Positions 18,548-26,813 of a DNA stretch of 64,000 nucleotides are shown here, in pieces. This DNA comes from Methanobrevibacter oralis (GTDB taxonomy: Archaea > Methanobacteriota > Methanobacteria > Methanobacteriales > Methanobacteriaceae), in assembly GCF_001639275.1 (NCBI RefSeq), contig NZ_LWMU01000081.1:42791-106790 (forward strand), read 5' to 3'. The translations under genes and the position numbers were made by a program. Each line of letters begins with the position of its first letter. The stretch's first letter is position 1. A model generated the notes under the pieces. That model worked only from the letters and a program-made list of their open reading frames with translations, searched no databases and was not told the DNA's origin.

Positions 18548-21046
18548 ATGACGTTTAAAAAAATTTTTCTTTTAATTTTAATTTTTACAATTTTACTTTC
18601 GTTTAATGCAGTCAATGCTTTGGAAGATATTAACTCTTCTGATACAGTTGATCAATCAATAGATTTATCAATAGATGATGAAAACATTAATGTTGAGGAT
18701 AATTCATATGATGAAGATACTGTATTAAATGCAGCTGATGGTGATGTTTTAAAAGACGGATCAAATACTTCTTCTGAAGAAAATTCTCAACATGTTGTTT
18801 ATGTTGGACCAAATACAGAGGATGGTAACGGATCTTATGATAATCCTTTTAAAACATTAAAGATAGCTGTTCAAAAGACTGAGAATGTTGAAAAGAATTT
18901 AACAATCAAGTTTTTTGAAGGAACTCATATTATAGAAAATACAGCGTTTTGGTCTTATACTAATGTAATTATGGAGCCAGTTAGTGGTGAAGTAATTTTA
19001 AAACCAAAACCTCATAATAGTGTTGAGTTAACATTTGATGGATGGTATTGGAAAATAAATAATTTAATTTTTGATGCTTCAGACTTAACTGGTAGTTATT
19101 ATAGGTTAACTGGAACTTCTACGGGAGGTGAGATTTATAATTGTACTTTTAGGGGCTTTAATAAAAACCCAATTTTGTATTGGTTAAGAAGTTTGGAATC
19201 TAGTCTTATAGTTTCGAATTGTAAATTCATTGATATTGATAATCCAACAGGATATATTTTAGAATCATTCGGAGGACAATTTAAATATTGTATTTTTTCA
19301 GCTAATTGTTCCAGATTTATAAGTACATTCTCTAAAAATGTAACTTTGGAGGATGTTTGGTTAGGTTCTAATACTATTCCATCTTCTTTTAATATTACAG
19401 ATGATCTATCTTTTTATCCTATTCCAATTTATTTTCATAACTGTTCATTAATTATCAATAGGCATGCGATATTTTCTATTTCTGAGAATTATATTAATGA
19501 TACTGCTTATGAGATTGTTGGTAAATTGATGTGGAATGATAGTACAAGTGATGGTATTGATCAGTTAGGTCCTATGAATGTTACTTTATCTTCAACTACT
19601 GGTGAATTGCCAGATACTGCTGTTTTCAAAAATGGTACTTTCAGAGTAATTTATAGAAGTAATTCTAAAGACCATACAGTCACTGCTAAGTTAGACTTTG
19701 AAGAATTGGAATTGAATTTTGAAACAGCAGATATTGATGTGAGTGTTGAAGATATTCTTATTGGACAATATGCTAATATTACTGTGACTTTACCTGATAA
19801 TTCAAATGGTATAGTTAACGTAGTGGTTAATAATAAAACTTATACAGTGAATGTTACAGACTCATCTTCTGTTAATATTACTGTTGATGAGATTTTAAAT
19901 GAAGGAGAATACACTGTATATGCCACATTTAAAGATGAAGTAAATCAGGTTTATGGTGAAGCTTCAACTAATTTCACAGTATCCAAAATTGAAGATTATC
20001 AAATAAATATTATAGCTCCAAGTGAAGCTAAAGTTGGAGATGATGTTATTATAACAATTAATCTTCCAATTGATGCAACAGGAAACCTAACAATCCAAGT
20101 AAATGATGATAAAGAAAATTTAACAATTGTAAATGGTACTGCTTGTTTAAGCTTAACTCTTTTAAAAGGGGGAAACTATTCAGTCATCGTTAACTATGTG
20201 GGTAATGATAAATATGATGCTAATGAAAACAGCACTAGTTTTACAGTATCTAAACTTGAAACAAACAATACTGATGAGGTATTAAATATTACTACTCCAA
20301 GTGATGTGTCTAGTCCTAGTTTCAGCATTAAATTGCCTGCTGATGCAACTGGTAATTTAACTGTAACCGTGGATGGTAAAAATTACACCCAAGCACTTGT
20401 TAATGGTAGTGCTACTGTAAATGTTCCTGCATTATCAGCTGGAAATCATAATATAGTAATTACCTATTCTGGTGATGATAAATATGCTCCAATAATTAAA
20501 AACACTACTATAAACATTCCTAAACCTAAACTAGCAGCTAATGATGTTACAATATACTACAATAGTGGATATAAATATAAGATTCGTGTAACATTAAATG
20601 GTGTGGCTGTTAAGGGTAAAAAAGTAACAATTAAATTCAACAAAAAAACCTACACCCTTACAACTGATAAAAATGGATATGCAATCTTAAAAATTGATGC
20701 AAAACCAGGAAAATACACTATAACTGTAACGTACAACAAAGTCAAAGTAACTAAAAAAGTTACTGTAAAAAGTATTGTTTCAGCTAAAAATTTAAAAGTT
20801 AAAAAATCAGCAAAAACACTTAAAATTATAATATCTTTGAAAAATGTAAACAAAAAATACTTAAAAGACAAATTAACTTTAAAATTTAATGGCAAAACAT
20901 ACAAAGCGAAAATCAACAAAAAAGGTGTAGCAACATTTATTATTAAGAAAAATGTTCTTAAAAAGTTAAAAGTTGGTAAAAAATACACTTACAAGGTATC
21001 TTACCTAAAAGATAGTGTAAATAAAAAAATTACAGTTAAAAAATAG
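18548..21046 (+). CDS. adhesin-like protein with beta-helix, Ig-like repeats and lysine-rich C-terminus
   Basis: An 832-residue secreted protein. The signal peptide is MTFKKIFLLILIFTILLSFN, ending about residue 25 (NALE). An acidic spacer leads to a DUF1565-like opening (VYVGPNTEDGNGSYDNPFKT) and a beta-helix region to about residue 330. Several Ig-like repeats follow, each with a D-A-T-G-N-L-T turn and a YSGDDKY-like strand. The C-terminus is a basic repeat pair (KKSAKTLKI, KVGKKYTYKVSYLKD, ending KKITVKK). The layout parallels the gene at 26814, and the C-terminal part is almost the same in three neighbouring genes. The basic tail may hold the protein to the wall; that is inference. AGGAGGA precedes the ATG. 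Confidence 0.85.
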   Translation: MTFKKIFLLILIFTILLSFNAVNALEDINSSDTVDQSIDLSIDDENINVEDNSYDEDTVLNAADGDVLKDGSNTSSEENSQHVVYVGPNTEDGNGSYDNPFKTLKIAVQKTENVEKNLTIKFFEGTHIIENTAFWSYTNVIMEPVSGEVILKPKPHNSVELTFDGWYWKINNLIFDASDLTGSYYRLTGTSTGGEIYNCTFRGFNKNPILYWLRSLESSLIVSNCKFIDIDNPTGYILESFGGQFKYCIFSANCSRFISTFSKNVTLEDVWLGSNTIPSSFNITDDLSFYPIPIYFHNCSLIINRHAIFSISENYINDTAYEIVGKLMWNDSTSDGIDQLGPMNVTLSSTTGELPDTAVFKNGTFRVIYRSNSKDHTVTAKLDFEELELNFETADIDVSVEDILIGQYANITVTLPDNSNGIVNVVVNNKTYTVNVTDSSSVNITVDEILNEGEYTVYATFKDEVNQVYGEASTNFTVSKIEDYQINIIAPSEAKVGDDVIITINLPIDATGNLTIQVNDDKENLTIVNGTACLSLTLLKGGNYSVIVNYVGNDKYDANENSTSFTVSKLETNNTDEVLNITTPSDVSSPSFSIKLPADATGNLTVTVDGKNYTQALVNGSATVNVPALSAGNHNIVITYSGDDKYAPIIKNTTINIPKPKLAANDVTIYYNSGYKYKIRVTLNGVAVKGKKVTIKFNKKTYTLTTDKNGYAILKIDAKPGKYTITVTYNKVKVTKKVTVKSIVSAKNLKVKKSAKTLKIIISLKNVNKKYLKDKLTLKFNGKTYKAKINKKGVATFIIKKNVLKKLKVGKKYTYKVSYLKDSVNKKITVKK

Positions 21047-21080
21047 AGATTAAATTTTCTCTATTTTTTTTTTATTTTTT
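21041..21080 (+). terminator. perfect stem-loop terminator containing the stop codon
   Basis: AAATAGAGA (21041-21049) pairs perfectly with TCTCTATTT (21058-21066), followed by a long T-tract. The TAG stop of the adhesin gene lies within the left arm. Confidence 0.75.
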
Positions 21081-21088
21081 ATCTAATA

Positions 21089-21099
21089 GGGGGGGGGGG
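21089..21099 (+). repeat. poly-G tract of 11 in the upstream region of a giant adhesin gene
   Basis: Eleven consecutive G residues in an otherwise AT-rich intergenic region, 77 nt before the adhesin ATG and about 20 nt upstream of a TATA-like TTTATAATT. Homopolymer tracts in promoters can change length by slippage and switch expression; that role here is inference. Confidence 0.8.
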
Positions 21100-21176
21100 T
21101 GCGACAAAATACATTTTTTTTTATAATTGGACTTTTGCCAAACACTCTTTTTTTAAAAATTTTTGGAGGTAAAATC

Positions 21177-24100
21177 ATGAAAAAGTATTTTATTTTTATA
21201 TTATTGATCGGTATATTGCTTTTAGGAGTTAACTTTGTATCTGCAAATGAAATCGATAATATAAATCTAACTTCAGATGATTCATCTGATTTAGAAGTTA
21301 CTAGTTTTGATAATTCTAATGAATTACAAAGTTCTAAATCGGAAGAAATAATAGTTAATAATTGGGATGAGCTTCAATATTATGCATCACAGACAGATAA
21401 AGATTACATTGTAAAGTTGAAGGAAAATACTAATTTTTACCCTACTGATGCTTCTGATTCTAATTGTCAAATCAGGGTTATGAATAATTTTACTATTTTA
21501 GGCAGTTCTGGTGCATATATTGGTGATAATTCATCAAATCCTAGAGCAATTAAATATACTGCAATTATTGTCCAAGATAATGTTAAAGCAGGATTAATAA
21601 TTAATGATGTTGAGTTTAAATGGATTAAAACATATCACTCCCCTGATGCAATATTTCTCCAAATGGGAGGTAAATTTAATAATACTATAGCTAATTGTTC
21701 ATTTCATAATATTAATACGGACTTAGGTCATTCTTGTATTGTATATTTAAAAAAAGGTTTTGCAACTTTAGATAACTGTACTTTTATTAATTGTACAACC
21801 GATTTTGGATGCGTCAGTATTTTTGAACGTTATCATTTCAAATCTGCACACATGTTTGTGAAAAATTGTTATTTTGAAAACAATTATGCAAGAATGGAAC
21901 CTGGATGTATTAATAACTGTGCACTTTTAACAGTTTCTAATACTACATTTTATAAAAATAGGGCACGTGTATGGGCAGGAGCAATACATACTCATGGAGG
22001 AGCTAATACTACTATTTACGATTCTAATTTTACAGATAATGTAGCAGGTTGGAATGGTGGAGCTTTGTATACATATAGTTACTTACAAATCTACAATACA
22101 ATATTTGAAGGTAATAATTGTACTACCAATAATGGTGGAGGAGCAATTGGAGCTTGTTATTATGAATCAGCTCCTCATATTTATGTTGAAAATTCTTTAT
22201 TTAAAAACAATGAAAATCTTTGTTGGGCTCTTGATAATTTATCCACAACTGGAACTGGTCGTGGAGGGGCTATTTCTATAATGGATAGAGGTTCAATTGC
22301 GGTTATAAATACAACTTTTATTTCAAATGCTGCTTCAATAGGTACAGCTATTTGTGCATTAGATCCTGGTGGAGATTGGGGATCTCCTAATGTTATAATT
22401 ACTGGAAATAAATTTATTAATCATACAAGAAGTGGAGATGTTTTGGTTATTAGATTAGGCGAATCTGAAGGAATCATTCAGGATAATTATTATTTAGGTA
22501 ATTCGATTGAGTTTTCAAAATTAGATTTAAAATTAGAAAATGTTAATGTTAGCCAAGCCTCTTTTAAAATCGATACAAAACTATCTAATCCAAAATATTA
22601 TGATTCTGATATTTTAGATAAAACACTTTATGATGTTTATGTGAATGATAATTACGTTAAAACAGTAAATTCAAAAAAATTTACTTTAGATTTCGGTGAT
22701 TTAGATATTTTTAATGTTTATGTTATTCCAACTATATCTAATCAAAAATCAAATAATTTAACTGTAATTAGTACTCGTGAATATATTTTTGTTTCAAAAG
22801 GAATGGGAAATGATGCTAATAATGGATTATCAAGAAAGTCTCCAGTTCATTCCATTAAAAAAGCAATAGAGCTTGCTCAAAATTGTAAAAATATTTTAAT
22901 CATGGATGGTGAATTTTGTGAAGAGAATCTTCAAGTAAATTATGACTTGACAATAAAAGGTGAAGGAAATGCTAAATTTATAGGTAGTCTTTCAAACACT
23001 ATGTTCAACATAAATTCTTGTAATTTTACTCTTAAAAATATGAATATTATAAATTTAACAGGGAGTTCCTTTATTAAGCAAAATCAAGGAAATTTAATTA
23101 TTTCTGGATGTGTTTTTACAGCTAATTCATTATCTAAAATTATTGATTCATCTTCTGTTGAAATATCTAACTCTATAATTAACAATAATAATGCAGTTAT
23201 TATCTATAATAATGGCTTTGCAACAATTAAAAATTCAATTTTAATCAATAATACTAAAGTTATTGATGGAAATACAGAGAATATTAATCTTAATTATAAT
23301 TGGTGGGGTAATACCTTAGATAATTTAACCAAGCCAAATAATCTAAAAATGGATAACTGGTTAATTTTAAATATTACTTCCAATTTCAATTCCCTTGAAC
23401 AAAATCATGTTGCTTTAGTTCAGTTTGGTTTTAATTTAATTAATGGAGATAAATATGTGGATTTACCTAAATTTGATTTAGAAATTATTTCTGTCAATGG
23501 AAATGTTAATAAAAACATCACAGACTGTTACTCTCATGTTACTTACACATTAACAGAATTATCTGATGGATCTTTAAAGGCTATTTACAATGGAATTTCA
23601 TATATTGTTAATTTTAAATTTTTAAAGTCTGACCCGAATCTTTCGGTTAAGAGTGAAAATGTTATGTATGGTGATAATTTAACTGTTCGTGTAACTCTTC
23701 CAAATGATGCTAGTGGTAATTTGACTGTTATTATTGGAAATATTACTCAAACAAGGGTAATTGAAAATGCCAATACAATATTTATTTTTGAAAATATAAC
23801 AGCAGGTAATTATCCAGTTACTGTTAACTATAGTGGGAATAAAAAGTATTTATCTCAAACAAAATCAACTTCTGTAGGGGTATCTAAATATGAATCATCT
23901 ACTAAAATTTTAATTGGTGAATTTGAAGTTGGAGGAGATATAGTTTTAACTATTACAACTAATAGTGATGCTACAGGTAATGTGACTATTTCAATCAATG
24001 GTGTAATTGAAACTATTGAATTAGAAGATGCTAAAGCAATACATATCATGAAAAATGTAACTAGAGGAGATTATATAATCAAAGCCCTTTATAATGGTAA

Positions 24101-26774
24101 TGATAAATATTTAATTAGTGAAGATACTTATAAACTTGAAGTAGATAATTTAAATTCAACCATGAATGCAATAATTGATAATATTACTTATGGTGAAGTG
24201 GTTACAATTCAAATTACTTTAAATGATAATGCTACAGGGAATGTAAGTGCTACTGTTGATGGAATAACAAATACTTCTAAGGTTCTAAATGGTAAAGCCA
24301 CAATAACTCTTGTAGATGTTGATGCAGGAATTAAAAATGTTGTTATATTTTATACAGGTGATGATACTTACTTTAATAAAACAATAATTGTTAATTCTAC
24401 AATAAATAAGGCTAATTTATCATTTAATATTTCATCTATTGATATTAGAATAGGACAAGATGCTATTATTTATATTAAAGTTCCTCAAAAAGTAAAGGGA
24501 ACATTTGATATTAACGGAAAAACAATAAATATCCCGATATCTGGAGAAATAGAACATAAAATTGAAGATTTAGACATTGGTGAATATACATTTGTTGCAA
24601 CATATTATGGTAATAATTATTTAACAGTTTCTAATTCCACTACATTTACAGTATCTGAATATCCTATTCCACAATGGTCAAATGAAGGTTCTAATACCAA
24701 TAATGATGGAAAATCAATCTATGATAGTGAAATTAACGGCAATCTATTGTGGAATCACACGATTAATGGCGAAATTGTTGGTAGTTTATTAATTGATAGT
24801 GAAGGCAATATTTATGTAGCAACAAAATCTGGAATTTATTCTTTTAGAAATAATGGAACTCAAAGATGGTCTTTCTCACAAAATAATCTTTATGGTAATT
24901 TTTCAGGTATTGCTATTGGTCGTGATGTTATAATTTCACCAAAATCTGGAGATACATTATACTTTATAAATCAAACAACTGGTGAAAGGTATGGAAGTTC
25001 TAATATTTATCAAGGATCTAGTTTATTTTCACCAATTATTGATTATAATTCAAATTTATACATTGTTAGTGAATACCAAGTTTCATCAAATAATTATAAT
25101 CTTGTTATAGTTCCATATAAAGCTTGGAAATATGGTGGACAAATTAAAATTGTTGATTTAGGTAATTCAGCACCTATAGCCTCACCAACACTAAATGATG
25201 AAATTATCGTTGTTTTATCAGAAAATAATCTTAGAGTAATTAATGCTAAAACTTTGAAAACTATCTTTATCAAAAATGGAAATTATGCTAAAGTAAGGCC
25301 AATTGTTGGTGATGGAAATATAATCTATGCAATACATGAAGATTCTATTGTTGCTTATACTGTTTCTGGTAGTAGAATATGGAAAACTAAAATAACTGGT
25401 GGTGTTGGAGACGTTTTAGTTTTGAATTCAGAAAAAGGATTGTATTCAGTTAATTCCAAAGGTAATTTATACAAATATGATTTAGTTAACGGTAATGAAT
25501 CTTTAATTTGTGATTTAAATATAACATCTGGAGTTTTAGTTGATAATGGTGGAAAATTGTATTTTGCAGCTGGTGAAATATTCTATGGAATGGATAGTAA
25601 GGGCAATATATTGTGGAAGTCTAATTTAAAATCTAAAATAGTCGGAAATCCAATAATGAACGCTGATGGAGTGATTTATGTAACTTCTGAGGATAATAAG
25701 ATTTTTGCACTAAATACTGCTGAATTAATTAATCCTAATTTATCAGTTAATGTTGAAAATATTGTTGTTGGCGATGATGCAGTAATCATGATTACTTTAA
25801 ATAGTCAAGCAACAGGCAATATATCAATAAAAATTGGCGAAAACACTTATATTGGCATTGTTAAAAATGGATTGTTTATAAAAAGGATTTCTAATTTAGT
25901 TCATGGAGACTATTCTGTAAATGTTACATATAATGGAGATATGAGATTTAATAATGTTAGTAAATTAGCTACTTTTAAGGTTATGGATATTCCAACAATC
26001 ACTGTTGATAAGGTGATTCAATCAGATGCTAGTTTATTGTTTATTATTACCTTACCTATTGATGCTACAGGTAATTTAACTCTAAATATTGATAGTAAAA
26101 ACTACACTGCAATACTTGTTAATGGCAGTGCTTATGTAAAGGTTTCACAATTATCTTTTGGAGAACATGACATGATTGTTAGTTATTCTGGGGATAATAA
26201 ATATGATTTCATTGTTAAACATACAATAGTAAATGTTCCAATGCCTAAACTAGTTGCAAAAGATATTGTAATGTTGTACAGTAGTGGAGATAAGTATAAA
26301 GTTAGATTAACTCAAGGAAATGTTGCGTTAGTTGGAAAAACAATAACATTCATAATTAATGGTAAAAAAACACTGGTTAAAACTGATAAAAATGGTTATG
26401 CATTATTTAAAATAAATCTGAAACCAAATTCTAAAAAATACACAATTTCTACAATCTACAATGGAATTAAGAAATATAATAAAATAACTGTAAAAAGCAT
26501 TGTAGTTGCTAAAAATTTAAAAGTTAAAAAATCAGCTAAAACACTTAAAATTAAAGTATCTTTGAAAAAAGTAAATAAAAAATACTTAAAAGCCAAAAAA
26601 ATTACTTTAAAATTTAATGGCAAAACATACAATGCAAAAACCAGTAAAAATGGAGTAGTAACTTTTAGTATTAAGAAAAATGTTCTTAAAAAGTTAAAGG
26701 TTGGTAAAAAATACACCTACAAAGTATCTTACCTAAAAGACAGCATAAGTAAAAAAATCACAGTTGAAAAATAA
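21177..26774 (+). CDS. giant adhesin-like protein with beta-helix, Ig-like repeats and a PQQ-type beta-propeller
   Basis: A 1865-residue secreted protein. The signal peptide is MKKYFIFILLIGILLLGVNF, cleaved near VSA. The first half has Pmp-like beta-helix repeats (NGGALYTYS, NNGGGAIG, GRGGAIS) and a second DUF1565-like opening near residue 535. Ig-like repeats follow (about 820-1160). Residues about 1165-1515 form a PQQ-like propeller, with repeated strands such as GNLLWNHTINGEIVGS, GIYSFRNNGTQRWSF, GSRIWKTKITGG and GNILWKSNLKSKIVGN. More Ig-like repeats and the shared lysine-rich C-terminus complete it. I start at 21177, preceded by GGAGGT; an upstream GTG at 21099 would spoil the signal peptide. 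Ligand unknown. Confidence 0.87.
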   Translation: MKKYFIFILLIGILLLGVNFVSANEIDNINLTSDDSSDLEVTSFDNSNELQSSKSEEIIVNNWDELQYYASQTDKDYIVKLKENTNFYPTDASDSNCQIRVMNNFTILGSSGAYIGDNSSNPRAIKYTAIIVQDNVKAGLIINDVEFKWIKTYHSPDAIFLQMGGKFNNTIANCSFHNINTDLGHSCIVYLKKGFATLDNCTFINCTTDFGCVSIFERYHFKSAHMFVKNCYFENNYARMEPGCINNCALLTVSNTTFYKNRARVWAGAIHTHGGANTTIYDSNFTDNVAGWNGGALYTYSYLQIYNTIFEGNNCTTNNGGGAIGACYYESAPHIYVENSLFKNNENLCWALDNLSTTGTGRGGAISIMDRGSIAVINTTFISNAASIGTAICALDPGGDWGSPNVIITGNKFINHTRSGDVLVIRLGESEGIIQDNYYLGNSIEFSKLDLKLENVNVSQASFKIDTKLSNPKYYDSDILDKTLYDVYVNDNYVKTVNSKKFTLDFGDLDIFNVYVIPTISNQKSNNLTVISTREYIFVSKGMGNDANNGLSRKSPVHSIKKAIELAQNCKNILIMDGEFCEENLQVNYDLTIKGEGNAKFIGSLSNTMFNINSCNFTLKNMNIINLTGSSFIKQNQGNLIISGCVFTANSLSKIIDSSSVEISNSIINNNNAVIIYNNGFATIKNSILINNTKVIDGNTENINLNYNWWGNTLDNLTKPNNLKMDNWLILNITSNFNSLEQNHVALVQFGFNLINGDKYVDLPKFDLEIISVNGNVNKNITDCYSHVTYTLTELSDGSLKAIYNGISYIVNFKFLKSDPNLSVKSENVMYGDNLTVRVTLPNDASGNLTVIIGNITQTRVIENANTIFIFENITAGNYPVTVNYSGNKKYLSQTKSTSVGVSKYESSTKILIGEFEVGGDIVLTITTNSDATGNVTISINGVIETIELEDAKAIHIMKNVTRGDYIIKALYNGNDKYLISEDTYKLEVDNLNSTMNAIIDNITYGEVVTIQITLNDNATGNVSATVDGITNTSKVLNGKATITLVDVDAGIKNVVIFYTGDDTYFNKTIIVNSTINKANLSFNISSIDIRIGQDAIIYIKVPQKVKGTFDINGKTINIPISGEIEHKIEDLDIGEYTFVATYYGNNYLTVSNSTTFTVSEYPIPQWSNEGSNTNNDGKSIYDSEINGNLLWNHTINGEIVGSLLIDSEGNIYVATKSGIYSFRNNGTQRWSFSQNNLYGNFSGIAIGRDVIISPKSGDTLYFINQTTGERYGSSNIYQGSSLFSPIIDYNSNLYIVSEYQVSSNNYNLVIVPYKAWKYGGQIKIVDLGNSAPIASPTLNDEIIVVLSENNLRVINAKTLKTIFIKNGNYAKVRPIVGDGNIIYAIHEDSIVAYTVSGSRIWKTKITGGVGDVLVLNSEKGLYSVNSKGNLYKYDLVNGNESLICDLNITSGVLVDNGGKLYFAAGEIFYGMDSKGNILWKSNLKSKIVGNPIMNADGVIYVTSEDNKIFALNTAELINPNLSVNVENIVVGDDAVIMITLNSQATGNISIKIGENTYIGIVKNGLFIKRISNLVHGDYSVNVTYNGDMRFNNVSKLATFKVMDIPTITVDKVIQSDASLLFIITLPIDATGNLTLNIDSKNYTAILVNGSAYVKVSQLSFGEHDMIVSYSGDNKYDFIVKHTIVNVPMPKLVAKDIVMLYSSGDKYKVRLTQGNVALVGKTITFIINGKKTLVKTDKNGYALFKINLKPNSKKYTISTIYNGIKKYNKITVKSIVVAKNLKVKKSAKTLKIKVSLKKVNKKYLKAKKITLKFNGKTYNAKTSKNGVVTFSIKKNVLKKLKVGKKYTYKVSYLKDSISKKITVEK

Positions 26775-26813
26775 GGTTATTAAGGAATTATTAATATGAT
26801 AAAAGGTGATAAT

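Noticed and set aside
21099..21176. Upstream GTG start for the giant adhesin
   Set aside because: It would add 26 residues before a complete signal peptide; the ATG at 21177 has a strong GGAGGT site.
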